This document shows positions 19,173 to 28,421 of a stretch of 64,000 nucleotides of DNA, in pieces. The translations under genes were made by a program, and so were the position numbers. Within the stretch, counting starts at the first letter, position 1; each line of letters begins with the position of its first letter. The DNA lies in assembly GCF_004341515.1 (NCBI RefSeq), contig NZ_SLZF01000003.1:124001-188000 (forward strand). Reading direction: 5' to 3'. Below the pieces are notes generated by a model. That model had not been told where the DNA came from, ran no database searches, and saw nothing but the letters and a program-made list of their open reading frames with translations. The stretch comes from Allobosea sp. BK604. Lineage in GTDB: Bacteria; Pseudomonadota; Alphaproteobacteria; Rhizobiales; Beijerinckiaceae.

Positions 19173-19997
19173 ATGGCCGCCAAGACTGACCCGCTCGTCC
19201 ATATGGGCACCATCACCGGCGGCGAGGCGCGCGCGATCCTCGCGACGAACCCGGTGATCCTCCTGCCGATGGGCAGCCATGAGGATCAGGGCCCGCATGC
19301 ACCGATGGGCGACTATCTGCTGGCCGAGAAGATCGCCGAGCTCTCCGCCATCCGCGCCTCGAAGGCCGGCGTGCGCACCCTGGTCGCGCCGGTCCTGCCC
19401 TTCGGCGGGGCCGACTGGTTCGCCGCCATGCCCGGCGGCATCGCCATCTCGCAGGCGACGCTGACCACGGTCATTGCCGAGATGGTCGACTCGTTGCACC
19501 GCCACGGCCTGACCCGGCTCATCGTCATCAACGGACACGGCGGCAATGTCGGACCGATCGCCGAGGTCGCGCGCGAGCTCTACGAGCGCGAGCGCATCGT
19601 GCTGCCGAGCCTCTATCTCTGGCGCATCGGCTACGGCCTTCTGCCCGGCATCGTCGGCGCCGAAAAATCGGCGAAGGTTTCCGGCCATGGCGCCGACCCG
19701 CTGACCAGCATCGGCCTCCATCTCTTCCCGGAGCTGATGCGGCCCGACCTGATCCCGGCCGGAACCAAGCTGAAGAACGACCCGCTGCTCGGCCTGCCCT
19801 TCACCGGGCTTGGCACCGCGAGCTTCGAGGGCGCCGAGGTCGCGATGCCCAACGGCTATGACGAGATCTACACCAAGGGCGTCGGCAAGGGCGATCCGAA
19901 CCTCTGCTCGGCCGAGACCGGCGCGGCGCTGACCGAGAAGCTCAGCAATGTCTGCGCCCGCTTCATCGCCCATTTCGACGCCAAGGTCCCGGCCTAA
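19173..19997 (+). CDS. Creatininase family amidohydrolase
   Basis: This 274-residue protein belongs to the creatininase/formamide-hydrolase family, metal-dependent enzymes that open cyclic or linear amides. The metal residues are seen in GSHEDQGPHAPMGD (His36, Glu37, His42, Asp47), in GHGGN (121-125) and in SGHGAD (170-175). No signal peptide, so it acts in the cytoplasm on the product of the upstream transporter. True creatininase activity is not implied: family members include mycofactocin maturation proteins and many unknown amidases. It is two bases upstream of the gamma-glutamyltransferase-type gene. Confidence 0.88.
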   Translation: MAAKTDPLVHMGTITGGEARAILATNPVILLPMGSHEDQGPHAPMGDYLLAEKIAELSAIRASKAGVRTLVAPVLPFGGADWFAAMPGGIAISQATLTTVIAEMVDSLHRHGLTRLIVINGHGGNVGPIAEVARELYERERIVLPSLYLWRIGYGLLPGIVGAEKSAKVSGHGADPLTSIGLHLFPELMRPDLIPAGTKLKNDPLLGLPFTGLGTASFEGAEVAMPNGYDEIYTKGVGKGDPNLCSAETGAALTEKLSNVCARFIAHFDAKVPA

Positions 19998-19999
19998 CC

Positions 20000-21676
20000 G
20001 TGAATCGTCCTCTACGGCCGGCGCGGATCGCCGAATTCACCTGCGAGAAGCGGCCAGCCACCGGCTCGCGCGGCATGGTCGTCACCAACCATCCGCTCGC
20101 CTCGGCGGCAGGCGCGCAGATGCTGCTCGCCGGCGGCAACGCGATCGATGCCGCGGTGGCCTCCCTCTTCGCGCTCACGGTTGTCGAGCCGATGATGGTC
20201 GGCATCCTCGGTGGTGGCCTGGCCCATATCCGCATGGCCGATGGCCGCCACACCGTCCTCGACGGGCTCTCGACCGCGCCGCGCCGGGCCAGCGCCGACA
20301 TGTATGACTGCCTCTCCGACGAGATCGGCCGGGCTCGTGATGTCCGCGACCGCTTGAACGTCGTCGGGCCGAAGGCGGTCGCCGTGCCCGGCGCGCTCGC
20401 CGGCTGGTGCGAGGCGCTGGCGCGCTTCGGCACGTTGCCGCTCGAAGAGGTGCTGCAGCCGGCGATCGCGCTCGCCGAGCGCGGCTTCATCGCCACCCCC
20501 TATCTCTCGAACTGCATCGCCGGCGCAGCAGCCGACCTCGCCCGCGATCCCGGCCTGGCGAGGCTGCTCCTGCCAGGCGGCGAGCGGCTGCAGCCCGGCA
20601 CGCGCCTGATCCAGACCGACTATGCCGCGAGCCTGCGCCTGATCGCCAGGGACGGGCCGGCCGCGCTCTATGCCGGCCCGCTTGGCAAGGCGCTTGCCGA
20701 TTTCATGGCTGCCAATGACGGGCTGATCGACGAGGGCGACCTCGCCGCCTATCGCGTTGCCGAGCGCGAGCCGGTGCGCGGCCTCTATCGCGGCTACGAG
20801 ATCGTCGGCCCGCCGCCGCCGGCCTCCTCCGGCGTCCATGTCGTGCAGATGCTCAACATCCTCGAAGCATTCGACATGGGCGGGCTCGGCTTCGGCTCGG
20901 CCGACAGCATCCATCTGCTGGCCGAGGCGCTCAAGATCGCCTTCGCCGACCGCGCCGTCGCAACCGCCGACCCTGCCTTCATCAAGGTCCCGGTCGACCG
21001 GCTGATCGACAAGGCCTATGCCGACGAGCGGCGCGCGCTGATCGCGATAGATACGGCGAAGCACTGGACAGCGGGCCTCTCCGGCGAATCCGCCGACACG
21101 ACCCATGTCACGGTCGCTGACAGCGACGGCAACGTCATCTCCACCACGCAGACGATCAACGGCATCTTCGGCGCCTGCACGCAGATCCCCGGCACCGGGA
21201 TGATCGCCAACAACTACATGTTCAATTTCGATCCGCATCCCGGCCGCGCACTTTCCATCGCGCCCGGCAAGCGCGTCTTCACCTCGATGGCGCCGATGAT
21301 GGCGCTGAAGCAGGGCCGGCTCGCCTATGCGCTCGGCTTGCCCGGCGCCTTGCGCATCTTCCCCTCGGCGCTGCAGGCGCTGGTCAACCTGATCGACCAT
21401 GGCATGAGCCTGCAGGAGGCGGTCGAGGCACCGCGCATCTGGACCGAGGGCGGCGTGCTCGAACTGGAGGAGGCGATCCCCGACGCCGTCGCCGCCGAGC
21501 TGACTGCCCGCGGCCACCGGATCGTCCGCTCCCCCCGCATCGCCGGCGGCATGAATGCCATCGCCTTCAACGCCGACGGCACCTTGACCGGCGCCGCCTG
21601 CTGGCGCGCCGATGGCACGCCGGTCGCCATGTCCGGTGGCCTGGCCCGCGCCGGGATCGGCTTCAGCACGAACTGA
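20000..21676 (+). CDS. Gamma-glutamyltransferase family protein (second copy)
   Basis: This 558-residue Ntn-hydrolase of the gamma-glutamyltranspeptidase family has predicted self-cleavage before Thr367 (DTTHVTV). Substrate-loop residues PGTGMIANNYMFNFDP follow. GTG start two bases after the creatininase stop, with only a weak ribosome site, so coupling is likely. As with the copy at 6774, there is no signal peptide, pointing to cytoplasmic action on an imported gamma-glutamyl or other amide compound. The two copies are only distantly similar, so they are not a recent duplication. Confidence 0.87.
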   Translation: MNRPLRPARIAEFTCEKRPATGSRGMVVTNHPLASAAGAQMLLAGGNAIDAAVASLFALTVVEPMMVGILGGGLAHIRMADGRHTVLDGLSTAPRRASADMYDCLSDEIGRARDVRDRLNVVGPKAVAVPGALAGWCEALARFGTLPLEEVLQPAIALAERGFIATPYLSNCIAGAAADLARDPGLARLLLPGGERLQPGTRLIQTDYAASLRLIARDGPAALYAGPLGKALADFMAANDGLIDEGDLAAYRVAEREPVRGLYRGYEIVGPPPPASSGVHVVQMLNILEAFDMGGLGFGSADSIHLLAEALKIAFADRAVATADPAFIKVPVDRLIDKAYADERRALIAIDTAKHWTAGLSGESADTTHVTVADSDGNVISTTQTINGIFGACTQIPGTGMIANNYMFNFDPHPGRALSIAPGKRVFTSMAPMMALKQGRLAYALGLPGALRIFPSALQALVNLIDHGMSLQEAVEAPRIWTEGGVLELEEAIPDAVAAELTARGHRIVRSPRIAGGMNAIAFNADGTLTGAACWRADGTPVAMSGGLARAGIGFSTN

Positions 21677-21699
21677 TTTAGTAAAGCACTGGAAGCAGC

Positions 21700-22665
21700 A
21701 TGCCTGAGACGATCGTCGTCCTCGACCTCATGACCCCCGAACGCGCCGACAAGCTGCGTGAATTCCTGCCAGAGGGTTTCGTCCTGACCCACGGCACGGC
21801 GCGCGGCGATGCGCATATGAAGGAGATCATCGCCGAGGCGGACTACGCCATTGCCGGCCAGGTCGGCGTCAACCGCGACGTGCTGAGCGCCGCCAGGAAG
21901 CTCAAGCTGCTGCATAAATGGGGCGTCGGCGTCGATAATCTCGATCTCGACGCCGCCCGCGAGCTCGGCATCAGGATCGCCCGCACCACCGGCAGCAACG
22001 CCGTGCCGGTCGCCGAATTCGCGCTCGGCCTGACACTCTCGGCTCTGCGCTTCATCTCCTATGGCCATGCCGAGCTGAAGAAGGGCGAATGGCGCGGCGG
22101 GCGGCTGCCCGGCGAGACCTTCATGCTCTCGGGCAAGACGGTCGGCATCATCGGCTTCGGCGCGATCGGCCAGAATCTCGCGCGCCTGCTCAAGGGCTTC
22201 GGCTGCACCATTCTCTACAACAAGCGCCGGCCGCTCGACGCCGTGGAAGAGGCCGCGATCGGCGCCAAATTCGCTGCGATCCCCGAGTTGCTGTCGCATT
22301 CCGACGTGATCTCGCTCAACTGCCCGCTGACCCCGGAAACCGCCAACCTGATCGACCGCGACGCCTTCAGGGCGATGAAGAGGACGGCGGTGCTGGTCAA
22401 TGTCGCGCGCGGCGGCGTCGTGGCTGAGGCCGACCTGATCGAGGCGCTGAATGCCGGCGAGATCGCCGGCGCGGCCATGGATGTGTTCGAGACCGAGCCG
22501 CTGCCGTCCGACAGCCCGCTGCTCAAGGTCGAGAAGCTGGTAGTGACCCCGCATCTGGCGGCGATCGCCGCCGACAATTTCGCGCCGGTGGTGAAGCGCA
22601 TGTTCGCCAACATGCTGCATGTCTCGCGCGGCGAGCCCGTGCCCGAACACGATCTGGTCGTGTAG
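21700..22665 (+). CDS. D-isomer-specific 2-hydroxyacid dehydrogenase
   Basis: This 321-residue NAD-dependent dehydrogenase belongs to the D-2-hydroxyacid family (phosphoglycerate dehydrogenase/glyoxylate reductase type). The NAD-binding loop is near residue 148 (VGIIGFGAIGQNLARLLKGF), the catalytic Arg lies in NVARGG and the catalytic His in TPHLAA. No ACT domain is present. It is the last gene of the peptide/amide operon, and probably reduces or oxidises a keto/hydroxy acid produced downstream of amide cleavage. Exact substrate unknown. Confidence 0.9.
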   Translation: MPETIVVLDLMTPERADKLREFLPEGFVLTHGTARGDAHMKEIIAEADYAIAGQVGVNRDVLSAARKLKLLHKWGVGVDNLDLDAARELGIRIARTTGSNAVPVAEFALGLTLSALRFISYGHAELKKGEWRGGRLPGETFMLSGKTVGIIGFGAIGQNLARLLKGFGCTILYNKRRPLDAVEEAAIGAKFAAIPELLSHSDVISLNCPLTPETANLIDRDAFRAMKRTAVLVNVARGGVVAEADLIEALNAGEIAGAAMDVFETEPLPSDSPLLKVEKLVVTPHLAAIAADNFAPVVKRMFANMLHVSRGEPVPEHDLVV

Positions 22666-22692
22666 CCACGGCCGCAGAGCGAGGGCTACGGC

Positions 22693-22797
22693 TAGAGCAT
22701 TTTCGAGCGAAGTGGATACCGGTTCGCGTGAAGAAAATGTGTCAAAACAAGTAGATAGAGAATTTTCGCGATTCGAAGAAACGCGGAAATGCTCTTA
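22693..22797. repeat. GCATTTTCGAGCG repeat, copy 2 (full element)
   Basis: This full-length element of about 105 bases lies between convergent genes. The left end TAGAGCATTTTCGAGCGAAG and right end GCGGAAATGCTCTTA form an inverted pair; the middle holds ACCGGTTCGCGTGAAGAAAA. The right end contributes the stop codon (TAA on the minus strand, 22795-22797) of the tenA gene. The element could act as a bidirectional terminator; this is inference. Confidence 0.75.
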
Positions 22798-23463
22798 GCG
22801 CTCGCTCTGCGTCAGCGCCATCTGCCAGAAATCCGCCTCCAGCCGCGAGGCCTTGGCGAAGAGCGCCGCCAACTCGCCGAAGCGCTGTTCGGTCATCGCC
22901 CGCGCGGCGAGATCGTCGAGATGGCGGCGCGCCTGCGCTGCCACCTCCTGGTAGCCCTCCCCGGCATATTCACCGATCCAATCGGTGTAAGGGTGGTCCG
23001 CCAGCGCGGCTACGCCATCCGGGGCCAGCCGCCGGCCGATCTCGGCATAACCGATGACGCAGGGCGCCAGCGCGACATGCAGGTCGAGCAGATCGCCCGC
23101 GACCCCGCAATCCAGCACGAAGCGCGTATAGGCGACCGTGGCCTGCAGCTCCGGTGCCGCCTCGATCTCGCCCGGAGGGAGCCCCCAGCGGCCGCACAGC
23201 CGGACGTGCAGATCCATCTCGACATCGAGGATCGCCGATAGCCCCGCCTTCGCCATCCGCATATCCGCCAGGTTCCGGCTCTTGTAGATGGCGAGCGCAT
23301 AGGCCCGGGCGAACTGGATCAGGAACAGGTAGTCCTGCACGAGATAGGTCCGGAACGCCGCCTGCGGCAGAGTTCCCGCCCCCATCTGCCGGACGAAGGC
23401 GTGGTCGACATAACCAGCCCATTCCATGGGCGCAGCCGCTTTCAGGCGCTCGAAAATATCCAT
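22795..23463 (-). CDS. tenA: TenA family thiaminase II / aminopyrimidine aminohydrolase
   Basis: This 222-residue TenA-family protein would hydrolyse aminomethyl-pyrimidine for thiamine salvage. Catalytic Cys135 sits in APCVIGYAEIG, with Tyr139 four residues on; Asp44 (VQDY) and a C-terminal Glu209 (RLEADFW) match the active-site acids. Start taken at MDIFERLK with GGCGAGGG upstream; an open frame extends to 23616 but lacks family character. Other thi genes are absent from the window, so it is a stand-alone salvage gene. Its stop codon lies inside a dispersed repeat. Confidence 0.88.
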   Translation of the reverse strand: MDIFERLKAAAPMEWAGYVDHAFVRQMGAGTLPQAAFRTYLVQDYLFLIQFARAYALAIYKSRNLADMRMAKAGLSAILDVEMDLHVRLCGRWGLPPGEIEAAPELQATVAYTRFVLDCGVAGDLLDLHVALAPCVIGYAEIGRRLAPDGVAALADHPYTDWIGEYAGEGYQEVAAQARRHLDDLAARAMTEQRFGELAALFAKASRLEADFWQMALTQSER

Positions 23464-23703
23464 GCGGCCCTCGCCTAAAACGCCGTCGATACGGTGTGCC
23501 GGGCGGCTACCGCGATCCGTTCGTAGATCGCGATGAGCATCGAGCCAAGCGATGCCTGACAGGCAGCGGGGCGCCTGCCTACTGCCTCCTTGAGCGGCGT
23601 GGCTACGATCTCGCATCGACCTGCCCAGAATTTCAGCAGCGCCAGCCGGAGCGGCCGTTGACTCGTCAGGGCATCGGCGTATCGTCTCTATAAATGAAAC
23701 TAT

Positions 23704-23722
23704 AGTTCCATTAAATGGAACT
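23704..23722. promoter_or_regulatory. Candidate IclR operator (inverted repeat)
   Basis: AGTTCCAT-TAA-ATGGAACT is a perfect 8-base inverted repeat with a 3-base centre, just upstream of the likely iclR-type start at 23736. It includes the earlier ATG at 23715. IclR-family regulators typically bind such short palindromes and autoregulate. The link to this regulator is inference from position. Confidence 0.55.
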
Positions 23723-23735
23723 CTGGGGCGTGCGA

Positions 23736-24512
23736 ATGTCGATCCTGCTGGCTGCCGCAGATGTGCTTCGATGCTTCTCGAGCAACCGCCATGACGTGAC
23801 CGTCACGGACCTGGTCACATTGCTCGGCATGCCCAAGAGCAATGCCTCGCGGCTGCTGCGGACGATGCGGGACGCGGGCATGCTCGAAGCCGTCGGCGAG
23901 ACCAAGCGCTACCGCCCGAGCGTGCTGCTGCACCAGGCCGGGCAGGTCTATCGGTTCTCGGCTTCGCTGGTCGATCGCGGCGACGCCGTGGTCGCGCGCG
24001 TCGCCGGCGATATCGGCCATACCGGCTATATCAGCGTCCGCCACGGCATCGATATCGTCGGCGTCACCGCCCATCCGGGTCGCCATGCCCTGCGGGTCGT
24101 GACGGCGATCGGCGAGCGCATCAGCGCCTTCGCATCGAGCACGGGGCGTGCCCTGCTGGCACGCCTGCCGGATGACGAGATCCGCCGTCTCTATCCGGGC
24201 AATATCGTGCCGCCCTCGGCGACCGCACCGCAGCATGTCGACGAGCTGTTGCGCCGGCTCGCGGTCGTGCGCGCCAGGGGCTATGCCGAATCCGAGGACG
24301 AGGCTGTGCGCGGTGTCGGCGCCATCTCGGTCGCCGTCGGCGACCCGGCTACGGGCGACGCCGTCGCGCTTTGCATCTCCTTTCCGGCCGCCACGGCGAC
24401 GGCCGAGGAGCGCAGCACCATCATCCGGTCCTTGAGCGAAGGAGCCGCAGCGATCGCGGCCGTGACCAAGGATCCGCTTTTCGTTCCTGTTCACCCCTCA
24501 CCAGTGGAGTAA
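23736..24512 (+). CDS. IclR family transcriptional regulator
   Basis: This 258-residue regulator has an N-terminal winged helix (about residues 1-60, with LVTLLGMPKSNASRLLRTM as recognition region) and the C-terminal IclR effector domain. Start is taken at ATG 23736 because GGGG lies eight bases before it; an in-frame ATG at 23715 is part of a palindromic operator and has no ribosome site. It directly precedes the hydantoinase/oxoprolinase gene (three-base gap) and probably controls that gene and the following transporter in response to their substrate. Confidence 0.9.
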   Translation: MSILLAAADVLRCFSSNRHDVTVTDLVTLLGMPKSNASRLLRTMRDAGMLEAVGETKRYRPSVLLHQAGQVYRFSASLVDRGDAVVARVAGDIGHTGYISVRHGIDIVGVTAHPGRHALRVVTAIGERISAFASSTGRALLARLPDDEIRRLYPGNIVPPSATAPQHVDELLRRLAVVRARGYAESEDEAVRGVGAISVAVGDPATGDAVALCISFPAATATAEERSTIIRSLSEGAAAIAAVTKDPLFVPVHPSPVE

Positions 24513-24515
24513 GCC

Positions 24516-27500
24516 ATGAGCAATCGTTGGCGCATCGGCTTCGATATCGGCGGCACCTTCACCGACTTCATCCTGTATGACGAAGACAGCCGCTCGGTGC
24601 GCCTGCACAAGCGGCTGACCACGCCGCATGATCCCTCCGAGGCGGCCCTGATCGGCCTGGGCGAGCTGACTGAGATGGCCGGCATCACGCTCGCCGATGT
24701 CGGCGATATCGTGCACGGCACGACTCTTGTCACCAACGCCGTGATCGAGCGCAAGGGCGCCAGGCTCGGCCTGATCACCACGCGCGGCTTCCGCGACATC
24801 CTCGAGATGGGCACCGAGCAGCGCTACGACATCTACGACCTGTTCCTGACCTTCCCGGAGCCGCTTGTCTCGCGCGAGCTGCGCCTCGAAGTCGCCGAGC
24901 GCATCGACCGTGACGGCAAGATCGTCACCGCGCTCGATGCAGCCGCCGTGAAGGCCGCAGCCGGCCAGCTCGCCGCAGCCGGCTGCGAGGCGATCGCGAT
25001 CTGCTTCCTCAACAGCTACCGCAACCCGGCGCATGAGCGCGAGGCCGGCCGCATCGTGCGCGAGGCCTTCCCCGAGCTCGCCGTCTCGCTGTCGAGCGAG
25101 GTCGTCGCCGAGATCTGGGAGTACCAGCGCTTCGTCACCACCGCCGCCAACGCCTATGTCCAGCCGCTGATGCAGCGCTATCTGGAACGGCTGGAGCGCG
25201 AGCTCGCGGCTCGCTCCTTCCGCGGCGTGCTGCGCCTGATGCATTCGGCCGGAGGCTTGGTCTCGCCCGAGACCGCCCGCACCTTCCCGATCCGCCTGCT
25301 CGAAAGCGGCCCGGCCGGCGGCGGCCTGGCGACCGCGCTCTTCGGCGAGCTCGCCGGGCACAAGGACGTTATCTCCTTCGACATGGGCGGCACAACCGCC
25401 AAGGCCTGCATGATCGAGGATGGCCGCGCCGAGATCGCGCCGATGCTCGAGGCCGGCCGCGTCAACCGCTTCTCGAAGGGATCTGGCCTGCCGATCAAGG
25501 CGCCGGTGATCGACATGATCGAGATCGGCGCCGGCGGCGGCTCGATCGCGGCGATCGACGAGGTCGGCCTGCTCAAGGTCGGCCCGCATTCGGCCGGCTC
25601 CGATCCCGGCCCGGCCTGCTATGGCATGGGCGGCACCAAGCCGACCGTGACCGACGCCAATCTCGTGCTCGGCTATTACGATCCGGGCTTCTTCCTGGGC
25701 GGGCGCATGGCGCTCGACGTCGGCGCGGCGCGCAAGGCCGTTGCGTCGATCGCCGAGCCGCTCGGCCTCTCCATTGAGGAAGCGGCCTGGGGCGTCCACA
25801 AGGTCGTGACCGAGAGCATGGGCGCCGCCGCCCGTGTCCATCTTGTCGAGAAGGGCAAGGATCCGCGTCGCTACGCCATGGTCGGCTTCGGCGGCGCCGG
25901 CCCGGCGCATGCCGTCGATGTCGCGCGCGTGCTCGGCGTCACCGAGGTCATCATCCCGCCGGCGTCCGGCGCGGCCTCGGCGCTCGGCTTCCTGGCCGCC
26001 CCGCTCTCCTTCGACCTGGTGCGCTCGCTGCCGGTCGAGTTCTCCGATGGCTTCGATGCCGGCGCGGTCAATGCGCTGCTCGGCGAGCTCGAGGCCGAAG
26101 GTCGCAAGCACCTGCTGGAAGCCGGCGTGAAGCCGGCCGATATCGCGGTCGAGCGCTCCGCCGACATGCGCCTCGTCGGCCAGATGCACGATATCGCGGT
26201 GACGCTGCCTGGCGGCACGATCGATTCCAGCAGCCTGGGCGCGATCCGCGAAGCGTTCAGCCGCGCCTATTCGGCCCGCTACACCGCCGTCTACGAGGGC
26301 GCCCGGCTCGAGGCGATCAATTTCCGCGTGCGCTGCACCGGCCCGGCGCCGACGCTCTCGCTCTCCGGCGCCGCCGGTGGCGGCGATGCCGATGCGAAGG
26401 TGAAGGGCGCGCGCCAGGCCTGGTTCGAGGGCGGCTGGAGCGAGGCGACCGTCTATGACCGCTACGCGCTGCGGCCCGGCGACAGCATCAGCGGCCCGGC
26501 CATCATCGAGGAGCGCGAGGCGACGACTATCGTGCCGCCCGGCGATACCGTGACGATCGACGACGTGCTGAACCTCGTGATCAGCGTCGCCAAGGCGAGC
26601 GCGGCCGAAACCTCGATCACGGCCGACATGCCGCTGGCGGAAGCCGCGCGGCGGATCGAGGCCGATCCGATCTCGTTGGAGATCATGTGGAGCCGGCTCG
26701 TCAACGTCGTCGAGGAGATGTGGCTTACCGTCTGCCGCACCGCCTTCTCGCTGGTGATCTCGGAATCGCAGGATTTCGCCTGCGAACTGCTTGATCCCGA
26801 AGGCGAGACGCTGGCCCACAGCCCACGCGCCATGCCGGTGTTCAACCTGACGCTGCCGCGCGCGGTCAAGGCGCTGCTCGAGCGCTATCCGGCCGAGACC
26901 CTCAAGCCGGGCGACGTGCTCATCACCAACGACCCCTGGCTTTGCGCCGGCCATCTCTTCGACATCGCCATCGTCACCCCGGTCTTCCTGGGCGAGCGCG
27001 TCGTCGGTCTGATGGGCACGGTCGGCCATGTCTCCGATATCGGCGGCACCAAGGATTCGCTCAGGGCGCGTGAGATCTACGAGGAAGGCTTCCAGATCCC
27101 GCCGATGAAATTCGCCGAGGCTGGGCGCATCAACGAGACGCTGGTGCGGCTGATCGCGGAGAATGTGCGCAACTCCGATCAGGTCCTAGGCGACCTGCAC
27201 TCCTTCGTCGCCGCCAACGCGATCGGCGCCGAGCGGCTCAAGGCCTTCATGACCGATTACGGCATGCAGGACCTGCGCGCGCTCGCCCATGTCGTGCAGA
27301 GCCGTTCGGAGAAGGCGATGCGCGATGCGATCGCCGCCCTGCCGGATGGCGTCTATCACGGCACGGCCACGAATAATCCGTTGGGCACGCCGATGACTTA
27401 TCCGCTGGCCCTGACGATCAAGCACGACGAGATCCATCTCGACTTTGCCGGCGCGCCACCGCAATTGCCGCAGGGCGGGCTCAACTGCACGCTGAACTAC

Positions 27501-28367
27501 ACCAGCGCCCACGCCACCTACCCGCTGAAATGCATGCTGACGCCGAATGTGCGCGGCAATGCCGGCTGCTACCGGCCCTTCACCATCGACGCGCCGAAGG
27601 GCTCGATCCTGAACTGCGACAAGCCGCTCGCCGTCAACCTGCGCACCCGCACCGGCTGGTATCTCGCGCCCAACATCTTCCGGGCCCTGTCGAAGGCGGC
27701 GCCGAAGCAGGTCCAGGCCTTCACCGGCCTGCCCGTCGCCGCCAGCGTCTACGGCCGCGACGGCGAAGGCCAAACCTATTCCGACATGCTCTTCGTCGGC
27801 GGCGGCCAGGGCGGCTCGGCCCATGGCGACGGCAAGTCGGGCCTGCTCTACCCGACCTCTGCCGCCAACACCTCGATCGAGACCTTCGAGGCGCGCGTGC
27901 CGGTCCTGGTGGTCGAGAAGACCTATTTGCAGGATTCCGGTGGCGCCGGCCGCCGGCGCGGCGGCCTCGGCCAGCGCGTCCGCTTCCGCAAGCTCGCCGA
28001 TGATGGGCTGCCGACCCTGGTCTCGCTCTATCCGGAAGGCGTGGACAACCCGATCCCGGGCCTGTTCGGCGGCAAGGCCGGGGGCGGCGCATCGGGCCGT
28101 GTGCTCGATGAGAGCGGCGCCATCCGCAACGATGTCGGCACCGGCGCCCTGGTCCAGGTCATGCATCCCAGCGAGATCGTCGAGCTCGTCCTGGCCGGAG
28201 GCGCCGGCTATGGCGACCCGGCCGAACGCGACCCGAACGTCGTCAAGCGTGACATCGCGCGGGGCTTCGTCTCGTCCGAGGCGGCGCGCCGCGACTACGG
28301 CGCCAAGCCCGATTCTGCGCCCCAAGGCGCCACCGAAACCTCATCCGGCCAGTTCGTGGCCGGATGA
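24516..28367 (+). CDS. Fused hydantoinase A/B (5-oxoprolinase-type) protein
   Basis: This 1283-residue protein joins a HyuA domain (about 1-690) and a HyuB domain (about 715-1260). HyuA begins with the ATPase-like loop FDIGGTFTDFILYD and contains DMGGTTAKACMIEDG; HyuB begins at SLEIMWSRLVNVVEEMW. The family performs ATP-dependent opening of 5-oxoproline, hydantoins or related lactams. Bacteria often have separate HyuA and HyuB; the fusion resembles eukaryotic oxoprolinase in size and order. No frameshift is needed. Context (IclR regulator upstream, OPT transporter and AroM-like protein downstream) points to catabolism of an imported cyclic amide or gamma-glutamyl-derived compound. Exact substrate unknown. 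Confidence 0.9.
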   Translation: MSNRWRIGFDIGGTFTDFILYDEDSRSVRLHKRLTTPHDPSEAALIGLGELTEMAGITLADVGDIVHGTTLVTNAVIERKGARLGLITTRGFRDILEMGTEQRYDIYDLFLTFPEPLVSRELRLEVAERIDRDGKIVTALDAAAVKAAAGQLAAAGCEAIAICFLNSYRNPAHEREAGRIVREAFPELAVSLSSEVVAEIWEYQRFVTTAANAYVQPLMQRYLERLERELAARSFRGVLRLMHSAGGLVSPETARTFPIRLLESGPAGGGLATALFGELAGHKDVISFDMGGTTAKACMIEDGRAEIAPMLEAGRVNRFSKGSGLPIKAPVIDMIEIGAGGGSIAAIDEVGLLKVGPHSAGSDPGPACYGMGGTKPTVTDANLVLGYYDPGFFLGGRMALDVGAARKAVASIAEPLGLSIEEAAWGVHKVVTESMGAAARVHLVEKGKDPRRYAMVGFGGAGPAHAVDVARVLGVTEVIIPPASGAASALGFLAAPLSFDLVRSLPVEFSDGFDAGAVNALLGELEAEGRKHLLEAGVKPADIAVERSADMRLVGQMHDIAVTLPGGTIDSSSLGAIREAFSRAYSARYTAVYEGARLEAINFRVRCTGPAPTLSLSGAAGGGDADAKVKGARQAWFEGGWSEATVYDRYALRPGDSISGPAIIEEREATTIVPPGDTVTIDDVLNLVISVAKASAAETSITADMPLAEAARRIEADPISLEIMWSRLVNVVEEMWLTVCRTAFSLVISESQDFACELLDPEGETLAHSPRAMPVFNLTLPRAVKALLERYPAETLKPGDVLITNDPWLCAGHLFDIAIVTPVFLGERVVGLMGTVGHVSDIGGTKDSLRAREIYEEGFQIPPMKFAEAGRINETLVRLIAENVRNSDQVLGDLHSFVAANAIGAERLKAFMTDYGMQDLRALAHVVQSRSEKAMRDAIAALPDGVYHGTATNNPLGTPMTYPLALTIKHDEIHLDFAGAPPQLPQGGLNCTLNYTSAHATYPLKCMLTPNVRGNAGCYRPFTIDAPKGSILNCDKPLAVNLRTRTGWYLAPNIFRALSKAAPKQVQAFTGLPVAASVYGRDGEGQTYSDMLFVGGGQGGSAHGDGKSGLLYPTSAANTSIETFEARVPVLVVEKTYLQDSGGAGRRRGGLGQRVRFRKLADDGLPTLVSLYPEGVDNPIPGLFGGKAGGGASGRVLDESGAIRNDVGTGALVQVMHPSEIVELVLAGGAGYGDPAERDPNVVKRDIARGFVSSEAARRDYGAKPDSAPQGATETSSGQFVAG

Positions 28368-28421
28368 GAGCAACGCCAACCGGCGTGAGAACCCGAAACG
28401 GGGCCAGAGGGGACTATACCT

